From JBCBCP01 sp038530575 (lineage in GTDB: Bacteria; Pseudomonadota; Alphaproteobacteria; Rhodobacterales; Rhodobacteraceae): a DNA stretch of 21,736 nucleotides. Shown piece by piece: positions 13,312 through 20,426 of this stretch. Location: the NCBI GenBank assembly GCA_038530575.1, contig JBCBCP010000051.1:1-21736 (forward strand), given 5' to 3'. The stretch's first letter is position 1; each line of letters opens with the position of its first letter. Position numbers and translations under genes: made by a program. Below the pieces are notes generated by a model. The model was given only the letters and a program-made list of their open reading frames with translations, was not told the DNA's origin and searched no databases.

Positions 13312-15779
13312 TCCGCAGGCTCCAGCACAGTGACCCCAACCGCCGCCGCCCGCGCAAGGCCAATGTCGAGCGACATGGGTACGTATTCGCCGCGTCGCCA
13401 AAGCTGGGCGAGGTCATCATAGTGGCGGGAGAAAAGGTGGCCTGATTGTCCTGTCGCGATCACAAAGACCGAACTGTCGGGGTCGGCAAAATCATAGACT
13501 CCGCGGTAGCCCGCCCCGTGCACATTTTGGAAGGCGTCGGCGCCCTGACCGCCGCGCGTCAGGCCGCGCTGCAGCGTGTTGTCCCCGCCCGACGTGCTTT
13601 GCCGGATGTTCACGAAAAAGCGCAGAAGCGGCACCTCTCCCAGCACCGGGTGATCATGGGTCGCCTGATGGGCGTCACCCCAGCGCAGCGTTTCCAGCTC
13701 GGTCCCAAAATTCTCCGATATCCAGATCAGGGCGTCCGCAAGCGCCCGGCGGGCCATGTCGGGGCACGTCTCCACGGGCGCGCTCTGGCGCACGTCGCAC
13801 CAACGGCTGGCACCGTCCACATCGCGGAACACCCGTTCGATAAAGAGCGGCTCCACATGGGTCAGCGCGTCGGCGAGTGGCCCGATCTCGTCCCGCACCA
13901 GTCGGTCCTGCAAGGCGCGCAGCCACGCGGCGTAGATCAGCGGCTCGGGCAGGTGTTCGTTCATTTCGCCGTTCCATTCGGCCAATAGGGCAAGGGCGCG
14001 CTGGCGCTGGCGCTCGGGCGTGCCTGCAGGCGCGGCCTCGCCGGTGAACCACAACTCGGCTCCGATCAATGGCAGCAGGGAGCGGGCGGTGAAGCTGACG
14101 GTATCAAGCTGCGCCTCGATAAAGCTGTCCCGGGTATGGACCTGCCGCGACTGCATCAGGCGCGACCAGCGCTGGATCCTCTGGGTGTCGCCCCAGTCAA
14201 AGCTGATGTGGTTGGGAAAGGGGCGTTCGACCGTCTTGTTGTTGGTGTTGCCAAGGATGCCCCCCAGCGGCGCGACAAAGCCGGGGTTGGACACATAGGC
14301 CATGGTGCCTTGCCAGCGGTTTTCGGGCAGGTAGCCGAAGGTTGGCAGGCGCCCCTCGCTCTGGTGGCGGGCATCGCGGCGGGGCACCGCGCCGATGGTC
14401 TTGAGCGCGATGGTCTGCCGGTCGGCCAGGGTCAGGTTCTGCGCCGGTGCAATGTGCTTTGCAGAGCCCGCGATTCCCTCGGCCACGGTTTGCGCATACA
14501 TCAGATCGATACCTGCCCCGACGGACGTGTCTTGCGCGCTCAGCACAGTCCAATTGAGCGCCATGACGTGGCCCGGGGGCGTGATGCTGCCAAGGTTCTT
14601 GAACCCACCCGGCAGGACAGGGCCGTTCTGTGTCCAGCGCAGGGTGATCGTGACTGGCTCTGCGCTCGCGACGTTAATGATCGAGCGGCGCGTCTCGAAC
14701 GGGGCCCAGCCGCCGGGGATACGGTACTCTTCGGGGTTTTCCGGGTTCAGCTCTTCGAGGTAGAGGTCCTGATCATCGACATAGGCGGTTGTCAGGCCCC
14801 AGCCGAGCGCATCCGAGCGGCCGGTCAGCACGACGGGCAGGCCAGGGATCGTTCCGCCGATAACGCCGCCGCTGCTCAGCTGCAGTCGGGCGAGGTACCA
14901 TATTGCGGGTGCGGTCAGGCCCAAATGCGGATCATTGGCAAGCAGCGTGCCGCCTGTGGCCGAGCGTGTCGGGGCTGCGGCCCACGCATTCGAAGCGCCG
15001 GACAGGCCCCGCGGGCGAGCGGGGGAGAGGGCATGCGGTCGGTCGGGAACCCAGGCGACGTTTCGCGGGGCCCCGGGCACAAGGCTTGCGTATTCAGGCA
15101 GCGCCGCAACTCCGATGCCGGGCGCGTCGGGCAGGATATCGCGCAGCATGTCCGGCTCCGGCAGGGCCAGCGACAGCCGTGCGCGCAGCACTTCGCTGTC
15201 AAGATGCCCGCTGAGCTGCACGGCCATCAGCTTGGCGATGGCGAGGCTGTCCGCCGGTTGCCAGGGCGCAATCGCGGCGTTGAACATAAAGAACTCGGGC
15301 GCCCCGCGACCCAGCGCATCGGCGTTGATCTGGGCGATGCGGGCGTTGACACCGGCCGCGTAAGCCTCGAGCGCCATCATGGTGCGCTGGTCTTGCGCGG
15401 CGACAGATGCGCGGGCGAGGTTGTAGATGTCGATCCGCCGGAGAAAGCTGTCCACGTCGAGCGTGCTGGCCCCGAACACTTCCGACAGGCGCCCCTGCGC
15501 GGTGCGGCGCAGCACGGTCATCTGCCACAGCCGGTCCTGTGCATGTGCAAAGCCGAGGCCAAAGAACGTATCCGCATCCGATTTGCCAAGGATATGCGGC
15601 ACATTTGCGTTGTCGCGGACGATCTCGACCGGAGCGCTTATGCCGGCTACGCGCACGGTGGCGTCGTAGTCGGGCAGGGATCGCGAGGCGAGGTAATAGA
15701 CCAGCAACGCCGCCAGCACCGCCAGCAGGACAAGCCCGCTTGCGATCCGCTGAAGCCAAGAGAAAACCAGACCCATCAT
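13308..15779 (-). CDS. Penicillin acylase family N-terminal nucleophile hydrolase
   Basis: This exported or membrane-anchored amidase precursor has 823 residues from the chosen ATG. The N-terminus has a hydrophobic stretch (about 13-33) that serves as signal or anchor. The alpha-chain region has the family pattern ending GFAHAQDRLWQM (about 76-87). The autocatalytic cleavage site reads GLSGASNAW, and Ser263 would be the N-terminal nucleophile of the beta chain. Downstream are NTNNKTVERPFP and the typical late motif GQSGHLFSRHYDD. Members cleave penicillins, acyl-homoserine lactones or other N-acyl compounds. The substrate cannot be told, and an acyl-homoserine lactone is one possibility. An in-frame GTG at 15797 is possible, but the double ATG at 15774-15779 (complement) is preferred. 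The stop overlaps the next gene by four bases. It is transcribed divergently from the dehydrogenase gene. Confidence 0.9.
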   Translation of the reverse strand: MMGLVFSWLQRIASGLVLLAVLAALLVYYLASRSLPDYDATVRVAGISAPVEIVRDNANVPHILGKSDADTFFGLGFAHAQDRLWQMTVLRRTAQGRLSEVFGASTLDVDSFLRRIDIYNLARASVAAQDQRTMMALEAYAAGVNARIAQINADALGRGAPEFFMFNAAIAPWQPADSLAIAKLMAVQLSGHLDSEVLRARLSLALPEPDMLRDILPDAPGIGVAALPEYASLVPGAPRNVAWVPDRPHALSPARPRGLSGASNAWAAAPTRSATGGTLLANDPHLGLTAPAIWYLARLQLSSGGVIGGTIPGLPVVLTGRSDALGWGLTTAYVDDQDLYLEELNPENPEEYRIPGGWAPFETRRSIINVASAEPVTITLRWTQNGPVLPGGFKNLGSITPPGHVMALNWTVLSAQDTSVGAGIDLMYAQTVAEGIAGSAKHIAPAQNLTLADRQTIALKTIGAVPRRDARHQSEGRLPTFGYLPENRWQGTMAYVSNPGFVAPLGGILGNTNNKTVERPFPNHISFDWGDTQRIQRWSRLMQSRQVHTRDSFIEAQLDTVSFTARSLLPLIGAELWFTGEAAPAGTPERQRQRALALLAEWNGEMNEHLPEPLIYAAWLRALQDRLVRDEIGPLADALTHVEPLFIERVFRDVDGASRWCDVRQSAPVETCPDMARRALADALIWISENFGTELETLRWGDAHQATHDHPVLGEVPLLRFFVNIRQSTSGGDNTLQRGLTRGGQGADAFQNVHGAGYRGVYDFADPDSSVFVIATGQSGHLFSRHYDDLAQLWRRGEYVPMSLDIGLARAAAVGVTVLEPAE

Positions 15780-15788
15780 GCTCGCTCG

Positions 15789-15816
15789 TTGACGCACGTT
15801 CCGTGACTGTTAGGTA
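15789..15816 (+). promoter_or_regulatory. Possible sigma70-type promoter for the dehydrogenase gene
   Basis: TTGACG (15789-15794) and TAGGTA (15811-15816) are separated by 16 bases, and the predicted transcription start would be about 30 bases before the ATG at 15853. The -35 matches the consensus well and the -10 is moderate. It lies in the short divergent gap next to the acylase start. No experimental support is available from the sequence alone. Confidence 0.4.
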
Positions 15817-15852
15817 ATTTCGCGAAGCAAGACAACCAAAGGGGCAGGGCAC

Positions 15853-16725
15853 ATGGCCAAGCTGGCATTTCTGGGACTGGGCGTAATGGGCGCACCAATG
15901 GCGGGGCATCTGGCGAAGGCGGGGCACGATGTGACGGTCTATAACCGCACGGCCTTGAAGGCCGAAGACTGGGCCACAGCGCATGAGGGCAAGGCCGCGC
16001 CGACACCTCGAGCAGCGTCGGAAGGCGCTGAATTTGTGATGGCGTGCGTCGGCAACGACGATGACCTTCGCGCGGTCTGCCTGGGCGAGGACGGCGCCTT
16101 TGCCGGGATGGCACCCGGCACGGTGTTCGTGGATCACACGACGGTGTCTGACACTGTCACGGCCGAGCTTTATACAGTCGCGGACCGCGCCGGGATCAGC
16201 TTTGTCGATGCGCCGATCTCTGGCGGGCAGGCGGGCGCGGAAAACGGTCAGCTGTCGATCATGTGCGGCGGCGATCAAGGCGCCTACGACCGGGTGGAGC
16301 CGACCCTGCAGGCCTATGCCAAGCTGTGCCGGCGTATTGGGGAAAGCGGCGCGGGACAACGGACCAAGATGGCCAACCAGATTGCGATTGCGGGCGTGCT
16401 GCAGGGCTTGAGCGAGGCGCTGCACTTTGCCGAAAAAGCGGGACTTGACGGCCGTGCAGTGGTCGAGGTGATCAGCCAGGGCGCGGCGGGCAGTTGGCAG
16501 ATGGTGAACCGGCATGAGACTATGCTGGACGGTGCCTATGACCACGGGTTTGCCGTCGACTGGATGCGCAAGGATCTTGGCATCTGCCTCGATGCGGCAG
16601 ACCAAACTGGCGCGTCGTTGCCGCTAACGGCGCTGGTCGATCAATTCTACAAAGATGTGCAGAAAATGGGCGGCGGGCGCTGGGATACCTCGTCGCTTCT
16701 GAAAAGGTTGCAGAAGCTGGACTGA
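15853..16725 (+). CDS. NAD(P)-dependent beta-hydroxyacid dehydrogenase (3-hydroxyisobutyrate dehydrogenase family)
   Basis: This cytosolic oxidoreductase has 290 residues, the family length. The Rossmann motif GLGVMG (8-13) opens the protein. The substrate-binding signature DAPISGGQAGAENGQL is at 119-134. The catalytic lysine is K172 in GAGQRTKMANQI, and the C-terminal half is helical as expected. The residue after the second strand (Y30-N31-R32) suggests a preference for NADP over NAD, since an arginine there binds the phosphate (inference). Substrate candidates are 3-hydroxyisobutyrate, tartronate semialdehyde or related acids, and gene context does not decide. The start ATG has AAAGGGGCAGGG upstream. 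Confidence 0.9.
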   Translation: MAKLAFLGLGVMGAPMAGHLAKAGHDVTVYNRTALKAEDWATAHEGKAAPTPRAASEGAEFVMACVGNDDDLRAVCLGEDGAFAGMAPGTVFVDHTTVSDTVTAELYTVADRAGISFVDAPISGGQAGAENGQLSIMCGGDQGAYDRVEPTLQAYAKLCRRIGESGAGQRTKMANQIAIAGVLQGLSEALHFAEKAGLDGRAVVEVISQGAAGSWQMVNRHETMLDGAYDHGFAVDWMRKDLGICLDAADQTGASLPLTALVDQFYKDVQKMGGGRWDTSSLLKRLQKLD

Positions 16726-16726
16726 G

Positions 16727-16741
16727 TTAACCTTGCCTAAA
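16727..16741 (+). promoter_or_regulatory. CtrA-like binding site upstream of the PAS gene
   Basis: TTAACCTTGCCTAAA matches the CtrA pattern TTAA-N7-TTAA at seven of eight fixed bases, with the TTAACC half-site intact. It lies about 48 bases before the ATG at 16789, just after the stop of the dehydrogenase gene. In Rhodobacterales CtrA controls motility, chemotaxis and gene transfer agent genes, which fits the type of protein downstream. A single site in GC-rich DNA is suggestive only. Confidence 0.35.
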
Positions 16742-16788
16742 TCGGTGATGCGTAGCCTGTTGGCGTGCGTAACTGCGAAGGCGAAGCA

Positions 16789-17997
16789 ATGTCGGCTCCA
16801 AGCAAAGAAACATCCCGCATCCGATTGGATGAGCTGTTTTTCTCGAGGACCGATGCGCGCGGGGTAATCCGCGGCGCAAACTCGATCTTTGCGCATGTGA
16901 GCGATTACGCCATGTCCTCAATGTTAGGTGCGCCGCACCGGCTGGTCCGGCATCCCGATATGCCCCGTGGCGTGTTCCGCCTGATGTGGGATCGTCTGGA
17001 GGCGGGGCAGCCTGTTGGGGCATATGTGAAGAACATGGCGCGGGATCAAACCCATTACTGGGTGTTTGCTGTGGTCAGCCCCATCGAAGAAGGGTTTGTC
17101 TCTGTCCGCCTGAAACCGTCAAGCCCGCTTTTTGCGGAGGTTGAAGCGCTATACAAACGTTTGCGGGCAGACGAGGACGCGGGTAAGGCGGATCCGGGCA
17201 CGAGCGCACAAAACCTGCTCGACGCCTTGGAGAGCATGGGTTTTCCCAGCTACACGGCCTTCATGAGCAAGGCCCTTTCCGAGGAGTCTGAAAGACGGGC
17301 GACCGCGCTGGGTCGGCGTGGGGTCAGCGGGCTCGGGCGGCTCGCAAAGCTGGCAGAGCTAACGCATTCAATTGCCGATCAGGTGCGCCTTGTGGACCGG
17401 GTGTTTCGGTCGACAGATCAGATTCCCTATAACATGCGCCTTCAGGCTGGTCGCATGGAGGGCGCTGACGGGCCGATCAGCGTTATCTCGGAAAACCATC
17501 GCCAGATGTCTTTTGCGGTCGAGGACGAACTGAAACGGTTTCAAAGCAACGCGCTGAGCGGCGCAACCGCAATTGGCGATGCGGCCTTTTTGACGGCAGC
17601 AGCGCATCTGCTGGAAGAAATGGCGGTTCAATTTGATGCAGAACCTGCGGATGAAGCGGTCAACGTTCCGGTTGAGCGGGCGAACCTGACAACGCTTTCG
17701 GGCAGTTATGGTCGGCAAGCGCGGGCAGGGGTCGCCCTCGTGATCCGCGATGCAACCAAGCTTGGCCGCCAGTGCCGCGCCATGCGCCGCGTGATTGCCG
17801 GGCTCGAGATGACACGCATCATGTGCAAGATCGAGCGAGGCCGCGTAACCGGCAATACAGAAGGTCTGGATGAAATCGTCTCGCGCTTGTCCGACGCCGA
17901 GGAGAAGCTAAACATCGCTCTTTCGGAAATCGAGACGGCAGTTTTCAACGCGCTACAAGTCGCCGGTGCAATGTCAGAGCAAAAGGATGTGGCGTAG
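16789..17997 (+). CDS. Soluble Aer-type PAS domain protein with vestigial chemoreceptor-like region
   Basis: The product has 402 residues. Residues about 12-125 resemble the PAS domain of the aerotaxis receptor Aer: LVRHPDMPRGVF (52-63), KN followed by HYWV (81-92) and the closing ALYKRLRA (120-127). Aer uses the R-H-x-D of this loop to bind FAD, and R54, H55 and D57 are present. Unlike Aer there is no transmembrane segment and no HAMP domain. The second half is helical with few recognisable motifs. A stretch NMRLQAGRMEGADGPISVI (215-233) resembles the hairpin tip of chemoreceptor signalling domains, but the region is too short and divergent to call an MCP domain. The ATG at 16789 behind GAAGGCGA is preferred over the in-frame GTG at 16765. 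A redox or energy sensor role is inferred. Confidence 0.8.
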   Translation: MSAPSKETSRIRLDELFFSRTDARGVIRGANSIFAHVSDYAMSSMLGAPHRLVRHPDMPRGVFRLMWDRLEAGQPVGAYVKNMARDQTHYWVFAVVSPIEEGFVSVRLKPSSPLFAEVEALYKRLRADEDAGKADPGTSAQNLLDALESMGFPSYTAFMSKALSEESERRATALGRRGVSGLGRLAKLAELTHSIADQVRLVDRVFRSTDQIPYNMRLQAGRMEGADGPISVISENHRQMSFAVEDELKRFQSNALSGATAIGDAAFLTAAAHLLEEMAVQFDAEPADEAVNVPVERANLTTLSGSYGRQARAGVALVIRDATKLGRQCRAMRRVIAGLEMTRIMCKIERGRVTGNTEGLDEIVSRLSDAEEKLNIALSEIETAVFNALQVAGAMSEQKDVA

Positions 17998-18026
17998 GCG
18001 GCGCGGCCCCGATTAGGTCGCGCCGC
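17998..18026 (+). terminator. Hairpin terminator after the PAS gene
   Basis: GCGGCGCG (17998-18005) pairs with CGCGCCGC (18019-18026). The stem extends inward by a G-T and two G-C pairs to 11 base pairs, leaving the loop CCGATTA. It begins with the base after the stop codon and lies between convergent genes, so it may serve both. No T-tract follows. Confidence 0.6.
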
Positions 18027-18045
18027 GGCCAGTGCCTCAGGTGCA

Positions 18046-18612
18046 TCAAGGAATGATGCGCGTGTATTTCGTGCCTTCCAGCGTCGCGCCAATCCGAAGG
18101 CCGGCACGACCAAAAACAGCCGCCAGAACGGGCGCCAATACGGTTGTCGTCTCTGCCGAAAGGCTGTCGCCCCGATCCGAGATCACGTATTCGATGTCTG
18201 CGCCCGCTGCCCAGCCCGGTGAGCGCCGGAATTCCGTCAGGGCGCTTTCGGTCATGAAAAACAGGACGTGGGCATATTGCTGCGCCCCGATCTGCAAACC
18301 GCCAGAGGCTTTTGCCACCGAATAGTAATCGACCGTGATGTCATTTACCCGCAGCGCCCCGCGCCCATAGGCGCCGCCAAAGCCCAGCCCGGCCTCTGTC
18401 ACCAGCGGCATGATCAGCATGCCGTTTGCCTTTTGCGACAGCGTTACCGTGTTGGGATATTCGGCATACATCTGCCGGATCGTCGCATCAACGCGGGCGT
18501 CAATCGTGGCCGGGCCCCGTCCACCAATGCCGTTACCGCAGGCTGCTACCGCGCCAGTGCCCGCCAAAACGCCGAGGCCAAAGCCGCGGCGCGTCATCAT
18601 CTTGTTTTTCAT
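18046..18612 (-). CDS. Tat-exported lipoprotein with SYLF (YSC84-like) domain
   Basis: The 188-residue product begins with a twin-arginine signal (TRRGFGLGVLAG, R8-R9) followed by the lipobox AVAAC, which makes Cys25 the lipidated residue. The mature domain has the SYLF-type pattern KANGMLIMPLVTEAGLGFGG (61-80), then YYSVAKASGGLQIGAQ and a glycine-rich barrel-like C-terminus. SYLF domains bind phosphoinositides in eukaryotes; the bacterial function is not established, and envelope or lipid binding is inferred. The frame is open 31 codons further upstream, but the ATG (18610-18612 complement) puts the signal at the N-terminus. A gap of 119 bases separates it from hemB upstream on the same strand. 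Confidence 0.85.
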   Translation of the reverse strand: MKNKMMTRRGFGLGVLAGTGAVAACGNGIGGRGPATIDARVDATIRQMYAEYPNTVTLSQKANGMLIMPLVTEAGLGFGGAYGRGALRVNDITVDYYSVAKASGGLQIGAQQYAHVLFFMTESALTEFRRSPGWAAGADIEYVISDRGDSLSAETTTVLAPVLAAVFGRAGLRIGATLEGTKYTRIIP

Positions 18613-18731
18613 GTCAAACCGCCTGAGTTCACTGCTGCTTGCCGGGTCATCCCGGTCTTGCTGGCAGGTATACGCCGATGCAGCTGCCCTGTCACGCGTT
18701 TGCACGTCCGCGTCGGCGCGGCTTTGCCGAT

Positions 18732-19727
18732 CTAGCGCAGAAGGCGCGCGGCGTCCGGCGCAAAGTAAGTCAGGATGCCATCGCAGCCCGCGCGTTTGAA
18801 CGCCATCAGGCTTTCAAGCATGACCTTGTCGCGGTCGATCCAGCCTTGCGCGCCTGCGGCCTCAATCATGCTGTATTCGCCCGACACCTGGTAGGCAAAG
18901 GTCGGCGCGCCAAAGCTGTCCTTCACACGGCGGCAAATGTCGAGATATGGCAAGCCGGGCTTCACCATGACCATGTCCGCCCCTTCGGAAAGGTCGCGTT
19001 CGATCAAGCGCAGCGCCTCATCGGAATTGGCAGGGTCCATCTGGTAGGTCTTCTTGTCCCCTGTCAACGCTGCCGACGCGCCCACTGCGTCCCGGAACGG
19101 GCCATAGAAAGCCGAGGCGTACTTGGCGGCATAGCTCAGGATCATGACGTCCTGATGCCCCGCGCCCTCCAGCGCGTGCCGGATTGCTCCGATGCGCCCG
19201 TCCATCATGTCAGATGGTCCGATGATGTCCGCCCCGGCCTCGGCCTGTGCCAGCGCCATCTTGACCAACGCCTCGACCGTGCGGTCGTTTACGATCACGC
19301 CATCTTCTACAAAGCCGTCGTGGCCATTGATGTTGTACGTATCAAGAGCGACATCCGTCATGATTGTCAGTTCGGGCACGGCCGTCTTGATCGCACGGAT
19401 GGCGCGGTTGGCCGGGTTGTCGGGGTCCCACGCGCCTGCGCAATCCTCTGTCCGGTCTTCAAGGCCGGTATAGGGAAAAATGCAGATTGCCGGAATTCCA
19501 AGGTCCGCCGCCTCTTTCGCGGCGTCCACGATCTTGTCGACCGACCGACGCATGACGCCCGGCATGGAGGGCACAGGCTCTTCGATGCCGTCCCCGGCGC
19601 GTACAAACACCGGCCAGATGAAATCGTCCACCGTCAGCGTGTTTTCCCGCACCATGGCGCGGCGCGCGGCCGAGGCGCGTACACGGCGCAGGCGGGTTGC
19701 GGGAAAGGAGGCTTGGGTCGGGCGCAT
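18732..19727 (-). CDS. hemB: Delta-aminolevulinic acid dehydratase (porphobilinogen synthase) HemB
   Basis: HemB condenses two 5-aminolevulinate molecules to porphobilinogen, the second common step of tetrapyrrole (haem, bacteriochlorophyll, B12) synthesis in the cytosol; 331 residues. The Schiff-base lysines are K202 in SYAAKYASAFYGPF and K256 in MVMVKPGLPYLD. The zinc-cysteine positions of the animal-type enzyme are A127, D129 and D137 here (DVALD ... GHDG), so it belongs to the non-zinc class. The ATG (19725-19727 complement) gives the typical start MRPTQASFPATRLRR. An in-frame GTG 39 bases upstream is less likely. The gene is divergent from the downstream membrane-protein gene. Confidence 0.96.
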   Translation of the reverse strand: MRPTQASFPATRLRRVRASAARRAMVRENTLTVDDFIWPVFVRAGDGIEEPVPSMPGVMRRSVDKIVDAAKEAADLGIPAICIFPYTGLEDRTEDCAGAWDPDNPANRAIRAIKTAVPELTIMTDVALDTYNINGHDGFVEDGVIVNDRTVEALVKMALAQAEAGADIIGPSDMMDGRIGAIRHALEGAGHQDVMILSYAAKYASAFYGPFRDAVGASAALTGDKKTYQMDPANSDEALRLIERDLSEGADMVMVKPGLPYLDICRRVKDSFGAPTFAYQVSGEYSMIEAAGAQGWIDRDKVMLESLMAFKRAGCDGILTYFAPDAARLLR

Positions 19728-19853
19728 GGGTGTGTCCAGTTTGGTTGACAGCCCCTCTGGTGCCACGGAACGCGCGCCCGATCAAGGCGCGGCGGGGCTA
19801 CCAATTCCCGCAGGGCGCGTCTAGAGAGGTGAAAACGGCGAGGAACCGGACAG

Positions 19854-20381
19854 TTGGGCTGGCAGCAGAGCATTTTTGAAGCGATCGACATGCGCTCGTT
19901 CTCGAACCTGTGGTTCTGGATCGCGCTGGCTGTTGTGTGGTCGTCAGCGTCGCATTGGGTTTTGGGCGTGCCGTTCGACATGGTGGTCCGGGCGCGGCGG
20001 CAAGGCGGGCAAGCGGCGGTGGACGTCCACGATATGGTGCGCGTGAACGTGAACCGGGTGAAGTATATCATCGATGTGTCCGGACCGGTCCTTGTCAGCT
20101 CCAGCTTTTTCCTGCTGACGGGCCTTGCCATACTCGGCTGGTACTACTGGGTAGAGTTTGCGCAGGCCGTATTTCTTCTCGGGTTTCCCATGTCGCTGGT
20201 CGCCGGGCTTAACGTTTATACGGCGCGCGGCATCCTTTTGTCGGATGCCGAAGGAGATGCCCTTTACCGCGTGTTGAGCCGGCACAGGGTGATTGTCCAA
20301 AGCCTCGGCATGGTGGCGATTTTCGTCACGGCGCTGTGGGGCATGTATGTGAACCTGCGCGCCGGCGCGCTGGGGTTCTGA
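19854..20381 (+). CDS. Small four-helix membrane protein conserved in Rhodobacterales
   Basis: The 175-residue product has four hydrophobic helices (about 18-39, 76-98, 102-121, 145-166) and a positively charged loop VRARRQGGQAA (45-55). I recognise the family as one that sits near hemB or mfd in Rhodobacterales. It is sometimes labelled a component of a SufBCD complex in automatic annotation, but nothing in the sequence (no cysteine, no Suf domain) supports that. The start is TTG at 19854, giving MGWQQSIFEAIDMRSFSNLW, the N-terminus I would expect for the family. ATG at 19890 is the alternative. A GAGG about 10 bases before the TTG supports initiation there. It lies 45 bases before mfd and is probably co-transcribed with it. 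Confidence 0.8.
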   Translation: MGWQQSIFEAIDMRSFSNLWFWIALAVVWSSASHWVLGVPFDMVVRARRQGGQAAVDVHDMVRVNVNRVKYIIDVSGPVLVSSSFFLLTGLAILGWYYWVEFAQAVFLLGFPMSLVAGLNVYTARGILLSDAEGDALYRVLSRHRVIVQSLGMVAIFVTALWGMYVNLRAGALGF

Positions 20382-20426
20382 GCAGCGGTTGACATCGCGC
20401 GCGCAGGGGCCAATTGAAGCGGCCTG

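Noticed and set aside
14136..15806. Plus-strand open frame of 556 codons opposite the acylase gene
   Set aside because: It is antisense to a protein with clear Ntn-hydrolase motifs, and its composition is typical of a complement frame.
18639..19748. Plus-strand open frame of 369 codons opposite hemB
   Set aside because: hemB is certain from both active-site lysines. The opposite frame is a complement artefact.
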